The notes under the pieces were generated by a model. The model had not been told where the DNA came from. It searched no databases and was given only the letters and a program-made list of their open reading frames with translations. This document shows positions 10,783 to 21,253 of a stretch of DNA of 27,848 nt, one piece after another (the first letter of the stretch is position 1; the number at the start of each line of letters is the position of its first letter). The translations under genes were made by a program, and so were the position numbers. This stretch comes from Chytriomyces cf. hyalinus JEL632 (Eukaryota; Chytridiomycota; Chytridiomycetes; Chytridiales; Chytriomycetaceae): assembly GCA_025435555.1 (NCBI GenBank), contig JAIWWG010000176.1, positions 1-27,848 of the forward strand. The letters are read 5' to 3'.

Positions 10783-13700
10783 TCAACTGCCACTGTTTTC
10801 GCGCATGTACTTGGCGCATTTCTCGCAGTCACACGTATGAACGTGGGGTTTGTTGCGAAGTGTGCAGCGTGGCACCTTGCAGGATCCAGGTGTTTCAGTG
10901 CGTCGCCTCAGTGTTACAGGTACGGTGCATTCTGTTGATTTGCTTCCGCCGTGGTTCACCTCGTAATCTCCGACAAGTTTCAGATGGCCACATGTGAGGC
11001 AATGAGCCGGCCTCTGCATGCGCTTGCGATTCATGGTCAAGCTGGATACTCGCTGTTGGACTCCCCAACCTTGCGCAGCAAAATTTACCGCACCACCACT
11101 TGTCCCACTGCCGCTGCCTAATGTTGCCGTTCCCGGAAATTGCGCAGGATTTGCCGCGCCACCGCTTGTCCCACTGCCACTGCCTGATGTCGCCATTCTG
11201 ACCAGCTGCTGTCGAAAACTTGGACGAATATTTGCGAATTGTATCTGGGGTGCAGCCAACGAGGCGAGAGACTGGGCAGAAATTAGCATCCCCTGCCGCG
11301 TATTTTCGATGTTGGGAAGGACTTGGTTCTCTGTGTTCATGTGTGCAACAATGCTGGGAATCTCACTGTCGGAACTGGACATGCCTTGAGCAAATTCAGG
11401 ACGAATATCATGCAGTTGATTTGCTGGACAGATTGCAATTGTGCAATGCATTGTTTCATGTGGTTGGTTCACTGGACAAATTGCAATTGTGCGAGGCATT
11501 CTTGGTGCTGCCAGTGGAGGAAGTATGGTATGATTTGGAATGCGGAGTTGGTGACGAATCTGTAAGTGTAGCTCCTTCTGCAATCCCATGGTATTCCGTG
11601 CATTCACTGCTGACAGCACCAACTTGTGATAGGCTCGTATGTGCGCAGCAGTCTTTCGTCGTAAATTCTGAACAGAGCTGTTGCTGTGGTTTTCCAAAAG
11701 CCGATTCCATTCTTCAGCAAAGTCATTGTAGACATGTTCCATGTCGCATCCAGGCACAATGAATCGAGGAACAAGCTCCCAAAATCGATCTTTTTCCTCT
11801 TTCGTAACTATGGCCGTGATTGGAGTCTGGAATTCCTGCAGTTGAGCGTATTGTAGGGCCGACTTGGTCAAGTTGAAGTCGGGACTCTTGATTTCATCAT
11901 CATCAACATCCAGTTCGCTTAAATCATCAAACTCATCTTGATTTGGAGCTGCGAAATCTGCAACTGAACGGCGCAAACCCATCCTCTCGCCATTGTCTTC
12001 ATAGTCAAATATGCTTCCCCATGCTGCATATGGTACAATGTCAACCCGCGGCTCCAGCAGAAAATTGATTTCTTCAAGCACGTGCTGGTTGTAGAAACCC
12101 CCTATTTCTGGATCAAGGCCTCGATTCTTAATTGCCATGCGCAGATTCCATCGATATGTGAACTCAAGCAGCACTAAGTGAAGGAGGTACGGGGATCCAG
12201 AGTACATGTGCAGAACGTTGCGAAGGTGGCGATGGAATCCTTCATTTGAGTTTGTCCCCCGGCAACAGCGATATCTTGGAAGCCCGTCTTTTGTGTGACC
12301 ATCAACGAAATAAAGCGAAAGATCAGGAACATCACTGATGCAGCCATTTCGAATATGCTTTGCAAGATTTTTGATTTGTTTTCTTGTGACGCTTCTGAAC
12401 AACTGATCCCCTGTGAACATAATGTTTAGCAAAGAATAAAAATGCACAGAGATCTGACCTGTTTTTGCATCTTTCATGTCTGAGAATGCGTCAACAACAC
12501 ATTGGAACCGTGCCAGTAAAACGGCTTTTGGTGGGCAGACCTTGCGGCAGTGTCTCAAAAAGAAGGCCCAGTCTTGATTTTTCAATTCTCGAATGTCCAT
12601 GTCTGATTTGCCGGTTGCTTTCAGTACATTGCACACTTGTTCCAAATCATCTTTGCACACGAGAAAAAACGCGTCTTGGAGGCGAGACATAAATGCGTGA
12701 TATGCTCCATGAGAACTCAACACTGTGCGTGATATTCTTTGCATAGCATGAAAAATATCCAATCGGACATGGACTTTTTCCCCTGCAGTGAACATGCAGT
12801 TAGTGAAGGGCAGAAAAAAAAAAATAAGCAGCAAAGAAGTACCATTGATTGCAACTGTCACATCGTTTTCATCATCAATACACCTATCTGCAGCATTAAC
12901 ATCCTGCATCGAAGCAGCCTCAGTTCCTTCAGAGAGAAGGTTCCATTCCCCATTTTGAAGTACATGAATCCCATTTGCTGGTGTATCCAAGTCCATTTGT
13001 TCATCGTCTTGATAATCCATAACAGGAAGAGTCTCCACAATGTCCGAAACTGCAGGGAAAAAGTTTTCTTCATCTGAAGGTGTGGTAAAGTTGGCTGCAG
13101 AAAGGTCTGAAAATGATGAAGGCCCAGGGAGAACATTTTCAAACTCATGCTTTTGTCGGTACCACTCCACTGATTCAGGAGTTTCCAAACGAATATGCTT
13201 GTGGCTCCAAAGTATTTCATCGCCTGGCTTGTAAACTTGAAGTGACTCGTTTGGGACTTTTGGAAATGGCACTGTTGCTCCAGACAGATCCACTGATTCA
13301 AGCTTCACAACAACTCGAGTCTCTGCTTTAGCAGAAAGCTTGTAACGACCCCATGTGCCACCCAAGAAGCTGCTGACATGGCCAGTTGCAAGGTAATCAC
13401 CACTGAATTTTGGAAACAGCATCACTTTTGTTCCAGCAACAAGAGATTCCAAGGCTGGAGGTGCAGCATAGCGAGGATTCTCAATTGACTCCATCTTTTC
13501 AAAGATCAGCGCTGAGGAATACGTGTCAAGTGCACCGTAGCTAATTTGCTCTTCAGAAAGACGGCCCTCCCAGTTTGAAATACGAACACCCCCTTTTGGT
13601 AAATGATTTTTCAAAAACAGGCGGCATAGAAACGCAAGGCCTTTTTCTCGTAGTTGGATTCCGCGGGAGATTGCATGTTGGGCCAAATCAAGCCATTGAA

Positions 13701-15838
13701 CTTTGCTTGAGTCCAAATGGTAGTGCTTTTGCAGTCGCGTCAGATCAGCTTGTATGTAGTTTCCAACAAAATGATGCCGTCCATCATAAAGAAGCTCTTG
13801 CACTTCTTTTGGAAGCTTGGATATTGGCCGACCCTTTCGAAAAAGTGACAGTACATACGCATGCCCTTTGAATGTTCCAAGCTGCAGGGTTGCTGGAGGT
13901 CGCCCCTTTTCTCCGTACTGCGAAATATTGTACTCGATGTCAAGAGCAATTGCTCCACGCTTCCCAGCATTTCTCCTCAGCACTTCACAAACCATTTTGA
14001 GACCATCATCACTTCCCTCAAGTGAGAACTTGGTGATGTTATGGACAAGAGCCATGTCTGGAAGTTCCAGCTCTGGAAGTGGTGCAATTGTGTTTGGCGA
14101 TAAATCTGCAAGTCGTGACGAAAATTGGCTGTCACAATCAGAGAGGCTTTCCAAGACTTGATTTAGCGTTTCTCGGTCTGCACAGCAATTGTCTGTGTGA
14201 ATCAGCATTGGCATTTTGAATTTCCGAGCTCGATAACGATGCAACAAGAGCTTGTACAAGTGCCCCTTCAACTCCTCTGAAGAATTTGTAACCAGTGCTT
14301 TTGCAAATATGACCTGCTCGTACTCATTCATGATTATGAATATTGAGTTGACTGGATGAGAGGATGTTCCATTGGCATTTCTGATGATAACAAGATTTGC
14401 TACTTTGAATGTTGCATCCATGGACCATATATTTCCATCCATCATTTGCATGCGCCGGTGCAGATAGAGCTCACGTGTCAGCTTTGCACCTTTTTCTTTC
14501 AGTTCTGAGGACCATGTCAAGGGCAATGACTGAATGGAAAAGACTGGTGTTTCAAAATACTTGAAAAAGACTGAGGAAAAGTATTCGGCTAATGGTACAA
14601 ATCCAGAGTATTTGCTTTTGTCTTTGAAAGTGCCAAGAGAGCTTGCTTGAAAGGGCCTGCTTGATGCACTTCCAACTGCTGTTAACTGATGATCACAGTA
14701 GTCATTTTGGTGAGCAATGAATGCTCGTTCCAACTCCTTGAAACGCGTGATATGCTTCTGCTCAACAGCATCTCGAGATGCTTTCAGTCCTTTGCCTGTG
14801 AGAACATCATCCACAAGACTTGAGACGATGGTTTTTGCAATTCCAGAGCGGTGACTGAAGACAAATGGAAATTCTGTGGTGATGTAAGGCCTCATGTTTG
14901 CCAAAACATCATCATCCCATGACTGAAAGGTCCCATCCACAGTTTTGAGTGCCGCACTATCTCCAGCATCTTTCAGCTTGTTTTTTTCTTGCTGTGCTTT
15001 CACCTTAGCAGAACAGTCCAGGCACTTGTATCGTCGACCAAGGATTCTGACACTGTTGTACTCATCAATTGCATCACGCCATACATATCCGTGTCCATGG
15101 ATATGATTTCCATTACAATCTGGACATGGTGGATGCTTCATCTCGCCTGCATACAAATGTGGCCAGAGTAGTTCAGGAACCCAAATAAATGTCGGTTTTA
15201 CAAAGCATTTATTGATCTATGTTGCAGGTGAAACTTGGTTACAATGGCAACTGTTTAAAAATATGACTCAACAAACCAGTGATTCATGACACGCAAATGG
15301 TCTTGGCCCTGTCACCCACGGCCATTTTGCAGTTTGAATATGTGTTCGAATGCTCTGCGGCACAGTTTGAAGCATCGCGTTTTTTTTCGAGAGATCTGGA
15401 GATGTTTTTGATTTGACAACGTCTACGACAATTGCTTCCCACGTCTCATGCGTCCATTCCTCCCAGAATTTCGTTGTGGATGATTTCGGAATATTTGCGA
15501 GCAGTACAGTTGATGGTGGCTGATTTGCTGCAGGTAGCTGGGGAGGCAGTTGCACTGGCAACAACGTTTGCGTGCTTGAAAGTGGAGGAGCAGCAGCGAA
15601 TTCAGCAGCCTATTGACAAATGGATAGCAGGCTAAATGTGCGAAGGTGCTAATTGGGACAATGCTTCTAATAAACTCACCCGAATGGGGCTGATTGCAGT
15701 TCCACGACTCTGCACTGTTTTTTTGGGTTTCGGACCAGGGCGCTGGCTTCCAGCGGGATTCGTAGTGCCTTTCTTTCGACCACGGCCGGATGTTTTGGGT
15801 TCGTTTGGGGCATTTGTTGCGTTTGTTGCAGCTTGCAT
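10783..15838 (-). CDS. DUF6729-like DDE transposase with inserted DEDDy 3'-5' exonuclease domain
   Basis: Exons are 15838-15680, 15609-15277, 15216-12843, 12782-12459 and 12410-10783, giving about 1,600 aa. The last two introns (60 and 48 nt) are multiples of 3 and could be mistaken for coding sequence. Order of parts: an AT-hook-like basic stretch (TSGRGRKKG); the DUF6729-like start (FIWVPELLWPHL) with CPDC...CLDC zinc ligands; the first DDE parts (WSMDATFK and HTDNCCAD); a complete DEDDy exonuclease (ALDIEYN, GNYIQADLTRL, ISYGALDTY); a possible SH3/Tudor-like module; an acidic linker; LDIFHAMQRIS; and the putative catalytic Glu in GTNSNEGFHRHLR. The C-terminus has repeated TIAICP-NQ and SGSGTSGGA units and a Cys cluster. 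DDE folds cut and join DNA ends; DEDD exonucleases trim 3' ends. No lesion is seen, so the gene may be active. The domain assignments come from motif recognition, not a search. Confidence 0.85.
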
Positions 15839-15928
15839 CGTTGCTGTGCGTCGACGCTCCGATTTTTTGGGGCTTGTTTTTTCTTCGATCCCGATTCGTC
15901 AGAGGTTTCAGACGTCTGAGACTGCTGG

Positions 15929-15933
15929 CCAAT
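15929..15933 (+). promoter_or_regulatory. CCAAT box between divergent transposase and hydrolase 2 genes
   Basis: GGCCAATCAGAAG lies in the 210-bp gap between the transposase start (15838, leftward) and the hydrolase 2 start (16049, rightward). It is about 90 nt upstream of the transposase ATG. No clear TATA box accompanies it. Confidence 0.35.
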
Positions 15934-15943
15934 CAGAAGTCAG

Positions 15944-15981
15944 AAATCGGCCCACGAGAATGAAAGTGTTGCCCGCGTTGT
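15944..15981 (-). repeat. Right terminal inverted repeat
   Basis: Read on the minus strand it starts ACAACGCGGG and contains TTCATTCTCGTGGGCCGATTT. It pairs with 10344-10384. It ends 68 nt before the hydrolase 2 start codon, so the element edge forms part of that gene's upstream region. Confidence 0.7.
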
Positions 15982-16048
15982 CGACTTTCTCAAACTTTGA
16001 ACATGCATCAAAAAAATTAAAAACTGGTTGAACATTTCATAAACACAA

Positions 16049-17353
16049 ATGAACAACACCCTCACTGCCGGGCTCTCACTCTCAGCAGCCACCATCGCAC
16101 TCCTTCTCTCACACCTGTTCCTTGTCCCGAACCCAAGAACGGATCTAGGATCGTTTACAACCGCAACAGCAACCAACGCAACAGCAAAAGCCGACATTGA
16201 CGCAGTGTACCCACTCCACAGCGAATCGCAATTTGCCCGCTTATCCGCTGGAGAAACGCATTTCTATCTAAAAGGGCCTGTAGAAGGGAAAAGGATCGTG
16301 CTTATCCATGGCATCACAGGTATGCCATCACCTAATCGACCAAAGCGATCGTTCAATCTCATTCAAAATCAATACCCCCCCACGCAAGGAACATGGGCAG
16401 CCGCACCCGAATTCCTCACCCTCCTCACCCAAAAAGGATTCCGAATCCTCGTTTTCGATCTCTACGCACGCGGGTACTCGTCATCCCCTGGAATCCAATA
16501 CACCGCAACAGATTACGCCACGCAAGTAAAAGATTTACTCGACCATGTTGGGTGGGAAACTGCCAGTGTGTTGGGGTATAGTCTTGGTGGAGGGATTGCG
16601 GTTGCGTTTGCGGATTTGTTTCGCGAGAGGGTGGATGATTTGGTGCTGATTGCGCCAGCAGGGTTGTTGAAGGTATATAATGCTTTATTTTTCAAATTCG
16701 AGTGAGCATGGTTTTGTTGTGTTGTTAATGTGAAGGTGGGGTTTTGCAGGATCTTCCGGTTGAAGCCAAGATTGTTTTGATTCCATTTTTGGGAACGATC
16801 CTCGCATACGCCGTCGGACACGCGCTCCTGCTCAAAAACATTTCAGACAGCGTTGACCCGCAACTCAAACATGACCCACGAATGGTGAACCAAGCCAGTC
16901 TGTCTTATTAATTATAACGATACGCACACTACTCAAAACCCCCGCTTTCGATGAAAACAGAAACACATGATGCAAACAGCAACAGCAAACGTCAAATACA
17001 ATCCCGGTCTTTTGCGCGGATTCCTCGAAACATTACGAAACGGGCCTGTTCGGCGTATGGAGCAAGCGTATGGGCGGGTTGGAGACACGCTTCATGATCG
17101 CGTCTTGTGTATCTGGGTAAACTTATTTCTTACATGTTCTCCAAGTTCATGATGGTTGATTAGGCTGGTTCAGGGTGCTTGCGACACTGTTGTTGAATTT
17201 GAGGCGCTGTCGCCCGTGTTTCGGAAATTGGTACCGGCTGGGACTTTGGTTGAATTGAAAGAGGCAACACATAACGTGGTGGTGGAGACGCCTGAGCGCG
17301 TAGTTGAGCCCATTGCTCTGTTTCTGAATAGGAAGGCAACACAAAGACAATAA
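16049..17353 (+). CDS. Alpha/beta hydrolase, membrane-anchored, paralog 2 (intact)
   Basis: Five exons (16049-16319, 16389-16672, 16750-16884, 16961-17116, 17174-17353) give 341 aa, and every phase agrees. The first intron is a multiple of 3 (69 nt), so an unspliced reading stays open. A hydrophobic segment near residues 8-27 suggests a signal anchor. The fold markers are IVLIHGITG (oxyanion region), LGYSLGGG (nucleophile Ser), LCIWGACDTVVEF (catalytic Asp) and ATHNVVVETPE (catalytic His). The triad is complete, as in serine hydrolases of the lipase/epoxide-hydrolase-like fold; the substrate cannot be told. Paralog 1 lies upstream across the transposon and paralog 3 at 21254-22459. Confidence 0.9.
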
Positions 17354-17420
17354 ACGTATACAAGTGCCATATTGAATATTTATTAATACAGATTGCAGAG
17401 GTCACAAACCTTTACGTTGC

Positions 17421-18832
17421 CTAATGATGTCGGATGAACACGACATTCCCACGAATCTCCACATCCTCCTCCTCCAACCCAACATCAGCTAAAGATAACA
17501 CGCCTCCATCATACTCAAACCGAATCTCTTCACGACAAAGATGACAACGCAAACGCGAGTGGGGTGGCACATTTCTGCCAGATGCCGAATTTGCTGACGC
17601 TGCTGCTGCAGCCGACAATCGTAACGCTGCAATGCAGTCGGAACAGCATGAGTGGGAACACGACGTAAAAGTCACATTACATGTGTTCTCAAAGCAGATG
17701 CAACATTCCTTTCGACCAACATCTTTACCCTTCAACGAGTGCGAAATCGAATCCACTTGAGTGAGCAGTGACTCCTTCCAGGCTTTGATGGCCGTGACAT
17801 CCTTGTCATACAGTTGGAACCAAGGGTATCCATTGCGCGCGTATTGTGCAAAACTCGCCACCGGCTCGCGAATGCCGCCTGCGTCAATTGATTGCCCCTT
17901 TGCGAAATCCACCACGTTGAGAAGAGTGATCCTGGAGGTGAGCGACAGCGGGTGGAACCGGGAGACATCACCGTCCGTGTCCTTGTAAATGTTTTGCTTG
18001 ATGAGACCTCCCATCAAAAGAGCATACTCACGTGGGTTAGAAGGGCCGCCGCCGCGTAAACGGAGAACTAGGTGCAGCACAGACTCTGTTCGGATGTTGT
18101 AGTCGGGGTTCGATCGTCTTCCAATTGCTTTCCGGCAAATATGAGTCGTTGCTGGTCCACAGGGATGCCCTCCTTGTCCTGGATAAGTGCCTTGATCGTC
18201 TTGATGGTGTCACTCGGGTTTACACTCAACATAAAGGTCTTTTCCGTCAGAGTCTTGATGTTGATGGGAAATCCAGACCAGAATTCCAAGTGGGCAAACC
18301 GTCCGATTTCTGCAAGATGGAAGCATCGAAACAAGTCGGTGACTGTTGCAGTGGTTGAATTAGCAAAAAAGACGGTGTCGCCGGGAGCAAGGCCAAGAGA
18401 GCGAAACGACATTTTAAGCTCCGTTGGCTCGAAAAAGCGCATGTGCTTCGCGGACCAGACGGCATTGACAGTGGGATACGCTCGGAAAACTTCGAAAGAC
18501 AGGCCGCCCGTTGCCTTTGCGATCAAACCCTTCTTTAACAGCTGCCCTTCGATACCGTCTTCGAAGGCCCCGGCGACAAACTGCCGAACAGAACCGCCAG
18601 CGACCATGACACCGTCGAGCCATGGTTGTTGTCGGACAATGTAATTTTGCGGGTTTACAGTGAGGACGCCCGGTTCATCTTCCAAACCCGTGATGACGTT
18701 GACTGAGCCAGCCAAAATCTTGACGGCAACGTCATCGACTCCAAACGTGAAATTCATCCACATTGCTTCCGATTGGTAGAGGGGCAGGCAAATGGAATGA
18801 TTTTCCTTGTCGCTGTCGTCACTTGTGTCCAT
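17421..18832 (-). CDS. Ubiquitin-RING fusion protein, with a frameshift inside the ubiquitin domain
   Basis: The 5' frame runs from ATG at 18832 to about 18113; the 3' frame runs on to the stop at 17421. The N-terminal part (about 150 residues) holds [20 protein letters not shown], a conserved segment I recall from uncharacterised fungal and bacterial proteins. A ubiquitin domain follows: [28 protein letters not shown], then in the other frame DYNI and [10 protein letters not shown]. After GG comes about 110 residues including [11 protein letters not shown], then a RING finger ([24 protein letters not shown]). At the junction (about 18111-18116) only 2 nt stand where 6 are expected, so 4 nt are missing. 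RING proteins are usually E3 ligases. The Gly-Gly could be a deubiquitinase site that releases the two halves. Confidence 0.8.
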
Positions 18833-19016
18833 AGGAGAGGGAGGGAGCCTAGCGAGGGAGGTAAAGGTCTCTGTTTGCCGTCATCAGGGAGGCGCAGCGT
18901 GGCTTGAAAGCTAACGGAGAAGGCTGAGCCAAACGCGACGGTGTGATGACTGCTGTAGTGATGCTGGCCGGAGAGTGAGGGAGCGTCTGCCGCTAGTCCA
19001 TGGCTTGAAGGAAGGC

Positions 19017-19442
19017 TCAATGTGCGCCTTCAGCATCTTTAGGGGGAGAGAGTTCCAGATGAACCTCCTGCATGGTGAGTTTGGTAAAAGAATCCGCAGA
19101 GTTTGCCAACTTGCCCATGTTGATGACGGCAGCAACAGAGTAAGATTGTTCATTGCCAGAAATGACGTTGCAGGTCACATGTTTGACGAGTGGTTGCGTC
19201 TCTGGATCAGAGGCTGCTGGGTGAGATTCTTGTTGTTGATGTTGAGAGGCTTGTTGAACAGTTTGAAAGGCTTGGGCAATAGTTGTGACGTTGATGCGAC
19301 TGGACCTGACGGTTGCACCGTCATTCACCAGGGAAACTTTCAAAGGAGTAACGGTTGGGCTTTCGAGGGTGTTGTCAGGGGAGCACTGTCTTTCGCCACT
19401 CGTTTGCTGCACGCGCATTTTTGAATCTAAAAGTACAGCCAT
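19017..19442 (-). CDS. Hypothetical protein, 141 aa
   Basis: This single open frame runs from ATG at 19442 to the stop at 19017. The middle is Gln-rich (FQTVQQASQHQQQESHP) and the C-terminal half looks globular (VKHVTCNVISGNEQSYSVAA). I recognise no family. An antisense frame of about the same length exists, but its composition (Arg/Leu-rich) is less protein-like. The gene could extend by splicing into 18840-19010, but no good junction was found. Confidence 0.45.
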   Translation of the reverse strand: MAVLLDSKMRVQQTSGERQCSPDNTLESPTVTPLKVSLVNDGATVRSSRINVTTIAQAFQTVQQASQHQQQESHPAASDPETQPLVKHVTCNVISGNEQSYSVAAVINMGKLANSADSFTKLTMQEVHLELSPPKDAEGAH

Positions 19443-19739
19443 CAAACACGCCCTAAGAAACCCGCACGAGATGAATGAGAAAGCACAGATTCAAAATTCT
19501 TGCTGCCTTTTATTTGACTGAACTTGCACAGGCCAAATTTCCGCATTTTTATTTTGCTGCATGCACTCGGTGTAAACCCCGCTGATTCTTGTGACTTGCG
19601 GGGCGTCATGCGGTAACTGCCTCCTTCAAAACGCGCAATACAATATAGTGGAAATATCCCAAACCATGTGCTCATTGATTTGTATTAATGCAGATTGCAG
19701 AGGTATATTTTAAAAGATGTGCATGCAGGTGAATCACAA

Positions 19740-20854
19740 TCATGCAGTGGAAGCTTCTCCCCTCGATTGATGCACGCTGGACTCAACAACAACATCCACC
19801 CTACTCTCCTCAACAACATCCACATCCACCCGCGTCGTCTCCTCCCTCATCTCCAAAAGTTCCTCAGAACCAACAACCAACGTGACTTTCAAATCGCTCA
19901 TGACTCCAAAAGTAGGATGCACAGCAATATCGTCAAACACGCGCAAAAAGTAATTTGAGCAAAACGGCAGCACAAACACCAATTCAGGCAAAATGCTCAG
20001 ATAGTACCAATACTTTTCCTCCTTCAATTCGTCCGGGTTCCAGTTCCGGTACGTAATGTAAATGAATTTGAGGAGCATGAGCGAGCTTTGAAACAAGACA
20101 ACCGCCATAGCAACAGTGACGGGTCTCACAAATTCCGCAGCAATATGCGTCTTGCGTTGCGCGTAGACAAGGTTCCGGATGGCCGCAAAGAACGTGTACA
20201 CCACAATCGCAAGGAGCCCATTGAACCCAATCTCGCGAAATACGACATCCGACGTGTAATCCAGCGGCTTACTTCCAAACGGCTTATTTACGGTAAAGTC
20301 ATAGACATACCACAGAATCGCGAGGCACAAAACTTGCAAAAAGAATCTTGACAAAAATGTTGAGTCTTGATCTGGACAGCGGCGTTAATTTGAACACGAT
20401 GGTAGTTCCTGCCAAAACGTTTGCAGCACAGACTTCAGCGAGTGGCATGAACCCGACGCTAATGATGACTTGGGCCCATTTGTACGTGTCCAGGTCTCGT
20501 CCGTTGGTTCCCGTGAGGGCATGGCCGCGCATTGCGAATGCAATCAGACGGAAGGATTCCCCAGAAGATGAGGTACGCGTAGATGATGCGTGTGTGTAGT
20601 GACCGGGATCGGTACAGGTTCCAAGCCATGCACAGTGTCATGGCGGCAACGATTCCCATGACTCCGTAAGCGAGACCCTCAGAGTCCCATCCAGCGAGGA
20701 GGGCGTAGTTGGGGATGTATCCAGGAGGAAACTGTCCTGGCTGCAGTTTCGGTCGGGCAGTGGGCATGGGTGAGTTGGTGCTGGTGGTGCTGGAGGCAAG
20801 AGAAGCGATGGATGTGGCAATGGATGTAGCGGTGGTTGCAAGGGTGTCGCTCAT
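19740..20854 (-). CDS. Seven-transmembrane protein (RTA1-like topology), one frameshift
   Basis: Exon 1 is 20854-20430; a 58-nt intron (20429-20372, donor GTGCTG) joins it to exon 2, 20371-19740. About 351 aa result if the extra G in the GGGG run at 20559-20562 (minus strand) is ignored. With one G fewer the helix reads AYLIFWESFRLIAFAMRG without a break. The N-terminus is Ser/Thr-rich and probably outside or lumenal. Seven hydrophobic segments follow, for example GVMGIVAAMTLCMAW, FFLQVLCLAILWYVYDF and LSILPELVFVLPFCSNYF. The C-terminal tail is charged. The topology and length fit fungal RTA1-like or other 7-TM families. No diagnostic motif lets me decide, and a GPCR-like protein is also possible. 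Confidence 0.65.
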
Positions 20855-21253
20855 GTGAAAGTGTGTTTCTTGTTTTGGGGAATCTGGGATGATGGGGATG
20901 GGCAGAGTGCCCTTTATATAACCCTGCTTTGAATAAATTTTTGTTGATCAGGTGATTTATCAGCAATTTACACATGGGTTTGTTTGTTTATTTTTGTTTT
21001 GGGAATTTGAACTTGTCACTCACTCACTCTCTCTCTTCCCTCATGAGGCACAGATGCTTGTCTGGATTTGAACTAGTAGGAGTAGCAGGAACCTCCTCTT
21101 GATTCCTGCCATCCATTTCCGTTGATGTCTTCTTAACAAGCGTCTCTTATCGCGTGCGTCACTTTGGCATTTGAACCCACGCAATCCGCCCCATTATAAA
21201 TCCATATAAACAAACATGAGACCCATCTTTTATATGCAAACATGCAAAGTAAT
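20855..21253. other. Intergenic stretch, nothing recognised
   Basis: About 400 bp separate the 5' end of the 7-TM gene from the 3' end of hydrolase 3. It contains a short CTCA/CTCT-rich tract near 21018-21040. Two GTTCAAAT-like words on the minus strand recall tRNA B boxes but have no matching A box or stems. Confidence 0.5.

Larger units (their letters stand above)
10344..15981 (-). mobile_element. DNA transposon (DUF6729-type, DDE plus exonuclease) bounded by imperfect terminal inverted repeats
   Basis: The left end (10344-10384, + strand) and right end (15981-15944, - strand) both begin ACAACGCGGG. They align over about 38-41 nt, with about 32 matches and three 1-nt gaps; conserved blocks are CAC, TTCAT, CGTGGG and CCGA. 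Between them lies one multi-exon gene on the minus strand (15838-10783) plus a stretch of about 400 bp near the left end. I see no target-site duplication: the left flank is the inverted transposase fragment and the right flank starts CGACTTTC. The element was therefore probably rearranged at its left side after or during insertion. Confidence 0.75.

Noticed and set aside
12411-12842. Continuous reading through 12783-12842 and 12411-12458 in the transposase
   Set aside because: Both stretches have GT...AG borders in matching phase, pyrimidine-rich or branch-point-like sequence and non-conserved hydrophobic translation; they are better read as in-frame introns.
9469-15981. Simple nested insertion of the element into an older opposite-strand copy
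   Set aside because: The other half of the older copy should follow the right terminal repeat, but the sequence there (CGACTTTCTCAAAC...) is unrelated to the transposase.
10330-15995. Target-site duplication around the transposon
   Set aside because: The bases next to the two ends (TTGGAGCC and CGACTTTC) do not match at any plausible length.
16320-16388. Extra residues after HGITG in hydrolase 2 as coding sequence
   Set aside because: The stretch is flanked by GTATGC...CAAG at the position of the phase-1 intron found in both paralogs.
18975-19424. 149-aa plus-strand frame
   Set aside because: It is antisense to the 141-aa minus frame, with a less protein-like Arg/Leu-rich composition and no domain; only the minus frame is kept, at low confidence.
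21040-21190. tRNA gene suggested by GTTCAAATCC and GGTTCAAATGCC on the minus strand
   Set aside because: Neither has a pairable T stem, an A box or an acceptor stem at the right distance.
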